Assembly: GCA_945892985.1 (NCBI GenBank)
Contig: CAMDDU010000020.1
Coordinates: forward strand, 1-64,000
DNA: 64,000 bases
Direction of reading: 5' to 3'
From: CAITSH01 sp945892985
Lineage (GTDB): Bacteria; Pseudomonadota; Gammaproteobacteria; Burkholderiales; SG8-39
A model generated the notes under the pieces. The model saw only the letters and a list, made by a program, of their open reading frames with translations, had not been told where the DNA came from and did no database searches. The position numbers and the translations under genes are program-made. Below are positions 7,002-16,957 of this stretch, piece by piece (position 1 is the stretch's first letter; every line of letters begins with the position of its first letter).

Positions 7002-9863
7002 ATGACTACCCATCTCCACCAAGCCGCCCTCGCCCCCCAGGAAATATGCCGCGATGTGCTGCTCGAAAAATATGCCAAAGGCAATGAACAATCCATAGAG
7101 GAAGTGCGCAGTCGTGTCGCCGCAGCCCTTGCTGTCGTCGAAGCCCCGGACAAACGCGGACACTGGGAGGCGCGCTTCCTTGAAGCCATGCAAGCGGGCT
7201 TCATCCCGGCCGGCCGTATCAATTCGGCCGCGGGTATTCAGTTACAAGCGACGCTGATCAATTGTTTTGTCGAGCCCGTGGGTGACTCGATATCCGAAAC
7301 TGTCGACGACAAACCGGGCATTTACATCGCACTGCAGGAGGCGGCCGAAACGATGCGCCGCGGCGGTGGCGTGGGCTACGATTTTTCCGCCATTCGACCC
7401 AAGGGAGCCGAGGTGCGCGGCACGCGCTCGCGTGCCAGCGGCCCGGTATCCTACATGCGCGTGTTCGACCGCTCTTGTGAGACGGTGGAATCAGCCGGGG
7501 CGCGCCGGGGCGCGCAAATGGGCGTGTTGCGCTGCGACCACCCTGATATCGAAGATTTCGTCCGCGCCAAGGATGGCGGCGATCTGTCCAATTTCAACAT
7601 CTCGGTGGGCGTAACCGACACTTTTATGCATGCGGTAGAGACCGACGGTGAATTCGAACTCGCCCACAAGGCAAAGCCCCACCGGGATCTGATCGCGGCG
7701 GGCGGTTACCAGCGGGATGATTCGCATTGGGTATACCGCAAGTTGCGGGCACGCGATTTGTGGGAACAGATCATGCGTTCGACCTACGACCATGCCGAAC
7801 CGGGCATCCTCTTTCTGGACCGCATTAACAGTGATAACAACCTCTATTACTGCGAGCGCATAGACGCCACCAACCCCTGTGCCGAACAGCCTCTCCCTCC
7901 CTATGGCTGCTGCTGCCTTGGTTCCATCGACCTGACACGCTTTGTTCGCGCCCCCTTCGCGGAAAAAGCCGGCTTTGACTTTGATGCATTCGAGCGCACT
8001 GTGGCAGTGGCGATTCGCATGCTCGACAATGTGCTCGAGGTGACCGCCTGGCCTCTTAAGCAGCAACACCGCGAAGCCATGAGCAAGCGCCGTGTCGGAC
8101 TGGGCTTTACGGGCTTGGGCGATGCACTCATCATGCTGCGCCTGCGCTACGACAGCGAACAAGCGCGCGCGATGGCGGCGAAAATTTCAGAACATATGCG
8201 CGATTCGGCCTATCGTGCGTCAAGTGAACTGGCGGCCGAGCGCGGCCCTTTTCCCCTGTTCAACGCCGATATGTACCTGTCGGGAACCAGCTTCGCTTCC
8301 CGCCTGCCGACCGAACTCAAGGCGCTGATACGCGGACAAGGCCTGCGCAATAGCCATTTGCTGTCGATTGCCCCCACCGGCACCATCAGCCTGGCTTTTG
8401 CCGACAACGCCTCCAATGGTATTGAACCGCCTTTCTCGTGGGTTTATTCACGTAAAAAACGTATGCCCGACGGCAGCATGAAGGAATTTGCCGTGGAGGA
8501 TAGGGCCTGGCGCCTTTACCGCCACGCCCATCCGGTTGGGGGCGATCCAAAAGAAACAAAGTCCCCGGCCGAAGGACTGCCCCCTTACTTCGTCACCGCC
8601 TTGGAGCTGAGCGCCGCTGCCCATAAAGACATGGTGGCGGCGGTTGCCCCGTATATTGACTCAAGCATCTCCAAGACCGTGAACGTTCCGGAAAACTATC
8701 CTTACGGTGAGTTCCAGGACTTATATTTCTCCGCTTGGAAGGCTGGGCTGAAAGGGCTCGCAACCTATCGGCCAAACGATGTGCTGGGTTCGGTGCTGTC
8801 GGTCACCCCGGAGAAATCCGGACCGCAGGATTTCCTGCTCAATGACGTAAACCGTCGCATCGAAATTAAATCGGTGCCCGAACCGGTGTTGTCCTCCCTG
8901 CTCTGGCCCGGACGCCCGGGGCTCTCCGCCGGAAATCCTTCATGGACCTACATGATCGAACACGGCCACGGTGCCTTTGCCCTTTTTGTCGGACATGTCG
9001 AAAACGAGGGCAGGTGCCATCCCTTCGAGGTCTGGGTGAACGGCAGCGAGCAGCCACGCGGCATTGGCGCGCTCGCCAAGACCCTGTCCATGGACATGCG
9101 TGCCAATGACCCGGCCTGGCTGCGCGTTAAACTCGATACACTGGCCAAGACCGCGGGTGATGACGCCTTCGACATGCCCTTCCCGCCGCACGGCGAGAAG
9201 AAACGCATGCCCAGCGTGGTTGCTGCGTTGGCGCAGGTGGTTCGCTACCGCGTCGAACAGCTCGGCGCGGTTGACGAGCGCAAGAACGGGCCTGTGCTAG
9301 ATACCCTGTTCAGCCTGAAGGAACCCAAGACCGGCACGGACGGCACCATGTCATGGACTGTGGATGTCCTTAACGCCGGCACCGGAGACGATTTCGTGCT
9401 GGGTTTGAAGGAAATCACCCTGCCCGATGGCGTCACACGGCCCTATTCCATGTGGCTATCGGGCGAATATCCTCGCGCACTCGATGGACTGTGCAAAATA
9501 CTTTCGCTGGACATGCGCGTGATCGACCCGGCGTGGATAGGCATGAAACTGCGCAAGCTGCTTGATTTTCCCGAACCGCTGGGTGATTTCATGGCATTTG
9601 TGCCCGGCCACCGCCGCAAAAAAAACTGGCCCTCGACAGTGTCTTATGTCTCGGCGCTGATCCTGCACCGCTACGCTATGCTGGGCATCCTGCACGACGA
9701 TGGCATGCCCGTACGCCAGATGGGCATCCTGCAGGCGCCAAAAGGCAGTGCCACGAAAGCGATGAAGGGTGGAGTCTGCGCTGAATGCGGCAACTATGCC
9801 GTGATAAAAAAAGACGGTTGCGATTTTTGCACCGCGTGCGGCTGGGTCGGCGCTTGCGGCTGA
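7002..9863 (+). CDS. nrdJ: Adenosylcobalamin-dependent (class II) ribonucleotide reductase
   Basis: This enzyme reduces ribonucleotides to deoxyribonucleotides with adenosylcobalamin as radical source, independent of oxygen. The 953-residue product has the N-terminal PAGRINSAAG and NCF (Cys about 88) region, the active-site NPCAEQ at 291-296, and LLSIAPTGTISLAF near 450. After the barrel come two related segments (about 620-760 and 770-905) that both resemble TSCPD-type accessory domains, then a C-terminal zinc-ribbon/redox tail with cysteine pairs from Cys926 (CAEC ... CTAC) and a final ...GACG. The ATG at 7002 was chosen over an upstream in-frame start because MTTHLHQ leads directly into the conserved region. 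No cobalamin riboswitch was seen upstream. Confidence 0.92.
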   Translation: MTTHLHQAALAPQEICRDVLLEKYAKGNEQSIEEVRSRVAAALAVVEAPDKRGHWEARFLEAMQAGFIPAGRINSAAGIQLQATLINCFVEPVGDSISETVDDKPGIYIALQEAAETMRRGGGVGYDFSAIRPKGAEVRGTRSRASGPVSYMRVFDRSCETVESAGARRGAQMGVLRCDHPDIEDFVRAKDGGDLSNFNISVGVTDTFMHAVETDGEFELAHKAKPHRDLIAAGGYQRDDSHWVYRKLRARDLWEQIMRSTYDHAEPGILFLDRINSDNNLYYCERIDATNPCAEQPLPPYGCCCLGSIDLTRFVRAPFAEKAGFDFDAFERTVAVAIRMLDNVLEVTAWPLKQQHREAMSKRRVGLGFTGLGDALIMLRLRYDSEQARAMAAKISEHMRDSAYRASSELAAERGPFPLFNADMYLSGTSFASRLPTELKALIRGQGLRNSHLLSIAPTGTISLAFADNASNGIEPPFSWVYSRKKRMPDGSMKEFAVEDRAWRLYRHAHPVGGDPKETKSPAEGLPPYFVTALELSAAAHKDMVAAVAPYIDSSISKTVNVPENYPYGEFQDLYFSAWKAGLKGLATYRPNDVLGSVLSVTPEKSGPQDFLLNDVNRRIEIKSVPEPVLSSLLWPGRPGLSAGNPSWTYMIEHGHGAFALFVGHVENEGRCHPFEVWVNGSEQPRGIGALAKTLSMDMRANDPAWLRVKLDTLAKTAGDDAFDMPFPPHGEKKRMPSVVAALAQVVRYRVEQLGAVDERKNGPVLDTLFSLKEPKTGTDGTMSWTVDVLNAGTGDDFVLGLKEITLPDGVTRPYSMWLSGEYPRALDGLCKILSLDMRVIDPAWIGMKLRKLLDFPEPLGDFMAFVPGHRRKKNWPSTVSYVSALILHRYAMLGILHDDGMPVRQMGILQAPKGSATKAMKGGVCAECGNYAVIKKDGCDFCTACGWVGACG

Positions 9864-9892
9864 ACTGAAACAGCGCCCGGCCGGTGACTTAG

Positions 9893-10456
9893 TTAAGCAA
9901 CCGGCCAAGCGCCCGACTGCTGTTTGTCCAGCCACATCAGTCCAATGATGGTCTTGGAGTCGGTGATGGTGCCGGTACGAACCCATTCAAGGGCCTTCGC
10001 CAGCGGCGCGGTGAACACCTCAAGAAACTCACCATCGTCAAGCTTTTGCTCTTGCAAAGTTAAGCCACGCGCGATGAAAATCTCGATGCGTTCGGTTGAG
10101 TAGGCGATGACCGGATGAAACGTCATCAAGTGCGCCCAATCGCGTGCCGAATAGCCCGTTTCTTCGAGCAACTCGCGCCGCGCGGTGGCCAGCGGCTCTT
10201 CCCCGGCGTCTATTTTTCCGGCCGGAATTTCTATCATGGTCGTGCGCAGCGGATAGCGATACTGACGCTCGAACACAATCTCGCCGGTATCGAGAATCGG
10301 GATGATGGCGACTGCGCCGCAATGCTCTATATATTCACGACCGCCATTGCTGCCATCGGGCAGTCTGACGATGTCCCGCCTGACCTTGAGTAAAACGCCG
10401 TCGAACACGCTTTCGCTCGACACCTGGTGCTCGGTCAAATCCTTGCTTTCGGGCAT
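9893..10456 (-). CDS. NUDIX hydrolase, ADP-ribose pyrophosphatase type
   Basis: The 187-residue protein carries a full NUDIX box (GKIDAGEEPLATARRELLEETGY is interrupted by nothing essential; core REL-EETG, about residues 80-102), which binds Mg2+ and hydrolyses nucleoside diphosphate linkages. The flanking IEIPAGKID and the sequence YRYPL are typical of NudF/ADP-ribose diphosphatases. It starts about 38 bp after nuoN on the same strand and probably forms the last gene of the nuo transcript, a common betaproteobacterial arrangement. ATG at 10456 is preferred to a GTG at 10465. The natural substrate (ADP-ribose, or a damaged NAD(H) derivative) cannot be settled from sequence. Confidence 0.85.
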   Translation of the reverse strand: MPESKDLTEHQVSSESVFDGVLLKVRRDIVRLPDGSNGGREYIEHCGAVAIIPILDTGEIVFERQYRYPLRTTMIEIPAGKIDAGEEPLATARRELLEETGYSARDWAHLMTFHPVIAYSTERIEIFIARGLTLQEQKLDDGEFLEVFTAPLAKALEWVRTGTITDSKTIIGLMWLDKQQSGAWPVA

Positions 10457-10494
10457 GGAGGACACGCTGAGGTGCGCGGGGTGACCCTGAACCT

Positions 10495-11973
10495 TCAGAG
10501 CGCCTTGATGGCAAGGAAAGACATGGCCATCAGCGACTGCGGGGCAAGTCCGATGAGCAGGATGGCAAGACCGTTGGCCGACAACAAAAAGCGCATATCC
10601 CAGTCGGCCACCAGCGGCGAAGTATCGCGTGCATCATCAAAGTACATCAGCTTGACGATGCGCAGGTAGTAGAACGCGCCGATTAGCGAGAACATCACCG
10701 CCACCACGGCGAGCCAAACCTGGTCTGCGGCAATGGTTGACTGGATCACCGACAGCTTGGCATAGAAGCCGGCTGTGGGCGGCACCCCCGCCATGGAAAA
10801 CATCAGCAACAGCATGATAAAGGCATACCAGGGGCTGCGCTGGTTGAGTCCGCGAAAATCATCGATGTTTTCCGCCTCGAATCCGGCGCGGGATAGGAAT
10901 AGCACCATACCGAATGCGCCCAGGCTCATCAACACGTAGACCACCACGTAAAACATGGCCGCACTGTAGGAGTCGGCCGCGTTGAGCAAGTTGCCACCGA
11001 CCACGCCCGACAACAAGCCCAGCAGCATGAAGCCCATGTGCGAGATCGTCGAATAGGCCAGCATGCGCTTGATGTTGGTCTGGGCGATGGCCGCGAGGTT
11101 GCCGATGGCGAGCGACAGCACCGCCATGATCACCAGCATCTGCTGCCAGTCGACGGCCAGCGGCAGCAGACCGTTCACCAGCAGACGAATGGACATTGCG
11201 AAAGCAGCCAGTTTTGGCGCCGTGGCGATAACCAGTGTCATGGCGGTGGGTGCACCGTGATAGACGTCCGGAATCCACATGTGGAAAGGCACGACGCCCA
11301 ATTTGAAGGCTAGGCCGGAGACCAGAAACACCAGACCAAACACCAGCACCGTCTTGTCAGCATGCCCAAGTTCAATAGCCTTGGCGACACCGGAAAGATC
11401 GAGTGTGCCGGTCGCGCCGTAAAGCATCGACATGCCGTAAAGCAGCAAGCCCGATGCCAAGGCGCCAAGCACGAAGTATTTCATGGCGGCTTCGGTCGAT
11501 GCCGCGGAGTCGCGATTGAGTGCGACCAGGGCATAAAGACAAAGCGACAGCAGTTCCAGGCCGATGTATAGCGACAGGAAGTGGCTGGCGGATATCATGA
11601 CCATCATGCCCAGTGTCGCAAACAGCAGCAGCGCTATGAACTCGCCACTGAGCAAATTGCGCTCTTCCAGATAGCGGCGCGTATAGACAAGGCAGGTGGA
11701 CACAGAGATGTAGGTGGCCAGTTTCAGCATCGCCCCCATGACATCCGAGACATACATGCCGTTAAAGGTGTGAATGACATCCCCGCCGGTGGCTTGCACG
11801 AAGCCCACGGTGAGCACCGCGCAACCGAGCAACGCAAACTGCGCCAAGGCATAAGTGACGATGCGCCAGCGCTTGGGCAGGAACAGGTCGACGACGACGA
11901 TGAACAGCGTCATCGCCAGCAGGAACATCTCGGCGATGGCCGGCGCAAAGTCCGGAGGCGTAAATGGGGTCAT
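10495..11973 (-). CDS. nuoN: NADH-quinone oxidoreductase subunit N
   Basis: One of three antiporter-like proton-pumping subunits in the membrane arm of complex I. The 492-residue protein has about 14 hydrophobic helices, the KLGVVPFHMWIPDVYHGAP signature (essential Lys and conserved discontinuous helix), and the second Lys in NIKRMLAYSTISHMGF. Its start shares one base with the nuoM stop (TGATG), a sign of translational coupling. It is the last nuo gene, followed by the NUDIX hydrolase. Confidence 0.96.
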   Translation of the reverse strand: MTPFTPPDFAPAIAEMFLLAMTLFIVVVDLFLPKRWRIVTYALAQFALLGCAVLTVGFVQATGGDVIHTFNGMYVSDVMGAMLKLATYISVSTCLVYTRRYLEERNLLSGEFIALLLFATLGMMVMISASHFLSLYIGLELLSLCLYALVALNRDSAASTEAAMKYFVLGALASGLLLYGMSMLYGATGTLDLSGVAKAIELGHADKTVLVFGLVFLVSGLAFKLGVVPFHMWIPDVYHGAPTAMTLVIATAPKLAAFAMSIRLLVNGLLPLAVDWQQMLVIMAVLSLAIGNLAAIAQTNIKRMLAYSTISHMGFMLLGLLSGVVGGNLLNAADSYSAAMFYVVVYVLMSLGAFGMVLFLSRAGFEAENIDDFRGLNQRSPWYAFIMLLLMFSMAGVPPTAGFYAKLSVIQSTIAADQVWLAVVAVMFSLIGAFYYLRIVKLMYFDDARDTSPLVADWDMRFLLSANGLAILLIGLAPQSLMAMSFLAIKAL

Positions 11974-13457
11974 CAGAGCTTGCTCACCGCTACATGCTTG
12001 AGAAGATCATTCACCGATGCGTGCATCACTTCGGTGAACGGAAGGGGGTAGACACCCATGACGAGCACCGCCAGAGCGAGTGCACCCAGGACCAGCAGTT
12101 CACGTCCGTTGATGTCCTTGAGCTCAGCCACATGCGAATTGGCAACGGGGCCAAAAATCACACGCTTGTACATCCACAGCGTATAAGCGGCGCCGAATAT
12201 CAATGTCGTCGCGGCAAGCAACCCGATCCAAAAATTGAACTTGATCGCGCCCATGATCACCATGAACTCGCCGACAAAGCCCGATGTCGCGGGTACGCCG
12301 CAATTGGCCATGGCAAAGAACAGCATCAGTGCGGCGAATTTTGGCATGGTGTTGACCACGCCGCCGTAGTCGGCGATGTTGCGTGAGTGCATGCGGTCGT
12401 ACATGACACCTATGCTAAGAAACATTGCCGCCGACACAAAGCCGTGGGAAATCATCTGCACCAGCGCGCCTTCAACGCCGTAAGCGTTGAAAATGAAGAA
12501 GCCCAGCGTAACAAAGCCCATGTGTGAAATCGACGAATAGGCGACCAGTTTTTTCATGTCAGTCTGCACCAGTGCGACGAGGCCGATATAGACGACGGCG
12601 ACGAGCGACAAGGTGATCATGAATCCGGACAGGTAATGACTGGCGTCGGGCAGTATGGGGAGTGAGAAGCGCACAAAACCGTAGGCGCCGAGCTTTAGCA
12701 TAATGGCCGCAAGCACCGCGGACCCGCCGGTGGGCGCCTCAACGTGGGCATCGGGCAGCCAGGTATGCACCGGCCACATAGGCACCTTGACGGAGAACGC
12801 GAGGAAGAAGGCGGCGAACAGCGTGAGTTGCGCCGGCATCGCCAGCGGGAGTTTGTGCCAGTCCAGAATCTCGAAGCTGCCGCCCGACTTATTGAACAGG
12901 TATAAAAAGGCCACCAACATCAGCAAGGAGCCGAGCAGTGTGTAGAGGAAAAATTTCATCGCCGCATAAACGCGGTTCTGCCCTCCCCATATGCCGATGA
13001 CGATGTACATCGGAATGAGCGTTGCCTCGAAGAACACGTAAAAGAGCATGCCGTCGAGCGCCGAGAACACCCCGTTCATGAGGCCTGACATCATCAGGAA
13101 GGCCGCCAAGTACTGGGCCACGCGTTTCTGGATCACTTCCCAACCCGCAATGACGACCAGCACGGTAATGAAGCTGTTAAGCAACACGAACAACATTGAA
13201 ATGCCGTCCACGCCCAGGTGGTAATTGATGTTGTAGCGCTCGATCCAGGGCTTCATTTCACTGAACTGCATTGCGCCCGACTGGGGATTGAACCCTGTCC
13301 ATAACGGAATAGTCACCAGCATGCCGGCAAGTGCGCCTGTCAGGGCCAGGATGCGCGCGAGACGGGCATTCTTGTCATCACCTGTTGCGAGCACCACCAG
13401 CGCAGTCAGGATGGGTATCCAGATCGACAGAGAGAGCCAGGGGGTCATCATCATCAC
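11973..13457 (-). CDS. nuoM: NADH-quinone oxidoreductase subunit M
   Basis: Antiporter-like membrane subunit of complex I. The 494-residue product shows FEATLIPMYIVIGIWGG with the essential helix-5 glutamate, KVPMWPVHTWLPDAHVEAPT, and DMKKLVAYSSISHMGF. The start begins with four Met codons (MMMMTP), so the exact initiation codon is ambiguous by a few residues. The first codon overlaps the nuoL stop by 4 bp (ATGA). Confidence 0.96.
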   Translation of the reverse strand: MMMMTPWLSLSIWIPILTALVVLATGDDKNARLARILALTGALAGMLVTIPLWTGFNPQSGAMQFSEMKPWIERYNINYHLGVDGISMLFVLLNSFITVLVVIAGWEVIQKRVAQYLAAFLMMSGLMNGVFSALDGMLFYVFFEATLIPMYIVIGIWGGQNRVYAAMKFFLYTLLGSLLMLVAFLYLFNKSGGSFEILDWHKLPLAMPAQLTLFAAFFLAFSVKVPMWPVHTWLPDAHVEAPTGGSAVLAAIMLKLGAYGFVRFSLPILPDASHYLSGFMITLSLVAVVYIGLVALVQTDMKKLVAYSSISHMGFVTLGFFIFNAYGVEGALVQMISHGFVSAAMFLSIGVMYDRMHSRNIADYGGVVNTMPKFAALMLFFAMANCGVPATSGFVGEFMVIMGAIKFNFWIGLLAATTLIFGAAYTLWMYKRVIFGPVANSHVAELKDINGRELLVLGALALAVLVMGVYPLPFTEVMHASVNDLLKHVAVSKL

Positions 13458-15460
13458 CTGGGGAGCCAGAGCGTTAGCAACACAAAGACCCCAATAATCA
13501 TGGCGAAGGCATAGTGATAGATGTATCCGGATTGGAATAGCCGGACAACGCCGGCAACCCAGCCGACGAGCCGGGCTGTCCCATTAACCATTATGCCGTC
13601 GATGATGGTCACATCGCCGAATTTCCACAATCCGCTTCCCACCACACGCGCGCCGCCGGCAAAAAACCAGTCGTTAAAGCGGTCAAAGCCGTATTTCTCT
13701 TCCAGCACAAAGACCAGAACGCCCGCTTTTTTGCGCAACACGGCCGGCATGTCTGGCCGCAGGATATACAGATACCAAGCGACGACGAGACCGGCTACCG
13801 CAAACCAGAACGGCAAGCCGGTCAGGCCGTGCATCATCATTGGCCAGACACCGTGGAACTCTCCGGCGAGCTCCTTCATCACCGGATGCGCGTCTGAGAA
13901 ATAAATTGCCCCGTCAAAGTAGCCCCCGTATAGAACGGTGCCGATCAGCCATCCCGCCGCCACGGATGGGATGGCCAGCAGCACCAGGGGCAGCCAAACC
14001 ACCCAGGGTGATTCGTGCGGAACGACGCCATGGCCATGGTCATCGTGACCATGCCCCCCGCCATGAGCCTGTCCGTGACCTGAGTTGGATGTGTCGAAGC
14101 GCTCCTTGCCGTGAAAAGCGAAGAACACCAAACGGAAGGAATAGACTGCACCGACAAACACGCCAAGCAACACCGCCACATAGGCGATACCTGCTCCGGG
14201 CGTTTGGGAGGCATGCACGGCCTCGATAATCGTGTCCTTGGAGAAGAATCCGGCGAAAGGCGGAAAGCCGGCGTTTGCCAGCGCCCCGATGAGCACCGTA
14301 AGGTAGGTGATGGGCATGTATTTGCGCAGCCCACCCATTTTGCGCATGTCCTGCTCATGGTGCATGGCGATGATGACCGACCCCGCCCCAAGGAATAATA
14401 CCGCCTTGAAAAATGCGTGTGTCATGAGGTGGAAAATTGCCGCCGAATACGCCGAGGCGCCAAGCGCCACAGTCATGTAACCCAGTTGTGAAAGAGTCGA
14501 ATACGCCACGACGCGCTTGATGTCATAGACAACCAGCGCGATCAGGGCCATGAAGAACGCGGTAATGGCGCCGATGATCATGACAAAGGACAGCGCGGTT
14601 TCAGACAACTCGAACAGCGGTGACATACGCGCCACCATGAAAATACCCGCGGTGACCATGGTCGCGGCATGAATCAGTGCTGAAATCGGTGTCGGACCTT
14701 CCATCGAATCGGGTAGCCATACGTGCAGCGGGAACTGCGCCGATTTACCCATTGCGCCGATGAACAGGCAGATACAAATCACCGTCAGCAGCATCCAGGC
14801 CGAGCCCGGGAGGATCTCTATCGTGGCGCTCTTGAACTGCGCAGCCTGCGAGAACACCGCGGCGTAGTCGAGCGTGCCGAAGTACGCGAGCACCAGGCCA
14901 ATTCCAATGAGAAAACCAAAATCGCCAACACGATTGACCAGGAATGCCTTGAGATTGGCGTAAATCGCCGTTGGCCGGGTGTACCAGAAACCGATCAGCA
15001 GGTAGGACACAACGCCCACGGCCTCCCATCCGAAAAACAGTTGCACAAAATTGTTGCTCATCACGAGCATCAGCATGGAGAAGGTGAACAGCGAGATATA
15101 GGAGAAAAAGCGCTGGTAACCCGGATCTTCCGCCATATAGCCTATGGTGTAGATGTGCACCATAAGCGACACAAAGGTCACCACAACCATCATCAGAGCC
15201 GTCAGTCGATCGATCAAAAATCCAATCTCAAAACGGGTTTCGCCCGAGGTCAGCCAGGTGTAGACCGAGCCGTTGAAAACATTGCCCTTGAGTACATCGG
15301 CAAATATAGCGAGCGAGGCCAGCAGCGAAATCGCCACACCAATGATGGTTACCCAGTGTGCCCCGGCCCGCCCGACCTGCCGTCCGAACAGGCCGGCGAC
15401 CAGCGCACCTGCCAGGGGCGCCAAGGGTGCGAGCAGATAGATCTTTTGCATGTCAGTCAT
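13454..15460 (-). CDS. nuoL: NADH-quinone oxidoreductase subunit L
   Basis: The distal antiporter-like subunit with the long lateral helix that couples the proton channels. The 668-residue protein has FFGWEAVGVVSYLLIGFW, KSAQFPLHVWLPDSMEGPTP and DIKRVVAYSTLSQLGYM. A histidine/glycine-rich stretch (about residues 455-480: HGQAHGGGHGHDDHGHG) interrupts the region between late helices; similar inserts occur in other betaproteobacterial NuoL. It starts about 10 bp after nuoK. Confidence 0.96.
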   Translation of the reverse strand: MTDMQKIYLLAPLAPLAGALVAGLFGRQVGRAGAHWVTIIGVAISLLASLAIFADVLKGNVFNGSVYTWLTSGETRFEIGFLIDRLTALMMVVVTFVSLMVHIYTIGYMAEDPGYQRFFSYISLFTFSMLMLVMSNNFVQLFFGWEAVGVVSYLLIGFWYTRPTAIYANLKAFLVNRVGDFGFLIGIGLVLAYFGTLDYAAVFSQAAQFKSATIEILPGSAWMLLTVICICLFIGAMGKSAQFPLHVWLPDSMEGPTPISALIHAATMVTAGIFMVARMSPLFELSETALSFVMIIGAITAFFMALIALVVYDIKRVVAYSTLSQLGYMTVALGASAYSAAIFHLMTHAFFKAVLFLGAGSVIIAMHHEQDMRKMGGLRKYMPITYLTVLIGALANAGFPPFAGFFSKDTIIEAVHASQTPGAGIAYVAVLLGVFVGAVYSFRLVFFAFHGKERFDTSNSGHGQAHGGGHGHDDHGHGVVPHESPWVVWLPLVLLAIPSVAAGWLIGTVLYGGYFDGAIYFSDAHPVMKELAGEFHGVWPMMMHGLTGLPFWFAVAGLVVAWYLYILRPDMPAVLRKKAGVLVFVLEEKYGFDRFNDWFFAGGARVVGSGLWKFGDVTIIDGIMVNGTARLVGWVAGVVRLFQSGYIYHYAFAMIIGVFVLLTLWLPR

Positions 15461-15471
15461 GATCGCGACGC

Positions 15472-15777
15472 CTAGCCCTTCAGTCCGTCAAGGTCTTCGA
15501 CATCAATGGTCGAGAGATTGCGGAACAGAACCACAAGAATGGCGAGACCGATCGCCGACTCGGCGGCCGCGACGGTGAGGATGAAAAACACGAACACCTG
15601 CCCCGCGAGGTCACCCAAGTAGTGTGAAAAAGCGATGAAGTTCATGTTGACGGCGAGCAACATCAACTCGATCGCCATTAAAAGAACGATAACGTTCTTC
15701 CGGTTGAGGAATATGCCCACAATGCTGATGGCGAACAGCGCCGCGGACAGAATCAGGTAATGCGATAAGGACAGCAC
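15472..15777 (-). CDS. nuoK: NADH-quinone oxidoreductase subunit K
   Basis: The 101-residue, three-helix subunit homologous to MrpC, at the normal family length. It has both conserved glutamates in its second and third helices (MAIELMLLAVN and AAAESAIGLAILV). It lies between nuoJ and nuoL with gaps of 43 and 11 bp. Confidence 0.95.
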   Translation of the reverse strand: MLSLSHYLILSAALFAISIVGIFLNRKNVIVLLMAIELMLLAVNMNFIAFSHYLGDLAGQVFVFFILTVAAAESAIGLAILVVLFRNLSTIDVEDLDGLKG

Positions 15778-15820
15778 GCAGTCGCTCCCTGGTTATTCGA
15801 TAGTGTTGTTTTGGGCATGG

Positions 15821-16426
15821 CTAATCGTTCTTTTCCGAGGGCATCGACACGATGCGCACACGGTCGGCGCGTTTTACAGCGACCTGCCTGGAAGGATCCT
15901 GACCCTTGGTGTCCTTGCGCCGGCGCAGCGTCAGGGCGATGGCCGCGATGATCGCCACCAGCAACACCACCCCGGCCAGCTCAAACGCGTAGATATAGTC
16001 GGTGTAGAGGACACGGCCCAGTTCACGCGTGTTGCTATAGGCTTTGCCCGGATCCGGCGGCGCGGGCATAGCGGCGAGTCCGAAATAGCGGCCGCTAAGA
16101 ACCAGCACCATCTCGACGATCATCAGCAAGCCTACGGTCGCACCAAGGGGCAAATAGCTCCAGAAGCCCTCGCGCATGCGGTCGAGATTGATGTCAAGCA
16201 TCATGACCACAAACAGGAACAGCACCATCACCGCCCCGACATAAACCAGAACCAGCACAATCGCCAGAAACTCCGCCTTGAGCAGCATCCAGATGACAGA
16301 TGCGGTAAAAAACGCCAGCACAAGGAAAAGCGCAGCGTGCACCGGATTGCGCGCGGTAATCACGCGCAGCGCCGAGAACAGCATGATTGCCGCGAAAAAA
16401 TAGAAGGTCAGGGTTTCAAAATTCAT
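15821..16426 (-). CDS. nuoJ: NADH-quinone oxidoreductase subunit J
   Basis: The 201-residue membrane subunit has five predicted helices in its first 165 residues, including LVYVGAVMVLFLFVVMML (the third-helix region that rearranges in the quinone reaction). A basic cytoplasmic tail (RRRKDTKGQDPSRQ onward) completes it. It follows nuoI by about 18 bp. Confidence 0.95.
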   Translation of the reverse strand: MNFETLTFYFFAAIMLFSALRVITARNPVHAALFLVLAFFTASVIWMLLKAEFLAIVLVLVYVGAVMVLFLFVVMMLDINLDRMREGFWSYLPLGATVGLLMIVEMVLVLSGRYFGLAAMPAPPDPGKAYSNTRELGRVLYTDYIYAFELAGVVLLVAIIAAIALTLRRRKDTKGQDPSRQVAVKRADRVRIVSMPSEKND

Positions 16427-16444
16427 CGGTTGGGCATCCGAGCT

Positions 16445-16948
16445 CTATCGGTACGCCGCGTCTGTGGCGCGGTCGCGGGCAATCTGTTCTTCATACTTGT
16501 CACCAACGGCGAGCAGCATGTCCTTGGTGTAATAAAGGTCGCCGCGCTTTTCGCCGTGATACTCGAACAGTCGTGTTTCGACAATGGAGTCGACCGGGCA
16601 GGATTCCTCGCAAAAGCCGCAGAAAATGCACTTGGTCAGATCAATATCGTAACGCGTCGTCCGACGGGTGCCGTCATCACGCTGCTCTGACTCGATTGTG
16701 ATGGCAAGTGCCGGACAAACAGCCTCACAAAGCTTGCAGGCGATGCAGCGCTCTTCCCCGTTTGGGTAACGGCGCAGCGCGTGAAGGCCGCGAAAGCGCG
16801 GGCTTTGCGGGGTTTTCTCATCCGGGAACTGCACTGTTATCTTGCGTGCAAACAAATGCCTGCCGGTCAGCGCCATGCCACGGGCCAACTCAAGCAACAG
16901 GAAGGAGCGGAAAAAATCACGGGTGTTAGCGAAAAAATTTTGGACCAT
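16445..16948 (-). CDS. nuoI: NADH-quinone oxidoreductase subunit I
   Basis: This 167-residue peripheral-arm ferredoxin subunit carries clusters N6a and N6b. Two intact 4Fe-4S motifs are visible: CIACKLCEAVCP and CIFCGFCEESCP. The amphipathic N-terminus (MVQNFFANTRDFFRSF) anchors it to the membrane arm. Length matches betaproteobacterial homologues (about 162). Confidence 0.96.
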   Translation of the reverse strand: MVQNFFANTRDFFRSFLLLELARGMALTGRHLFARKITVQFPDEKTPQSPRFRGLHALRRYPNGEERCIACKLCEAVCPALAITIESEQRDDGTRRTTRYDIDLTKCIFCGFCEESCPVDSIVETRLFEYHGEKRGDLYYTKDMLLAVGDKYEEQIARDRATDAAYR

Positions 16949-16957
16949 TATCTTGTC

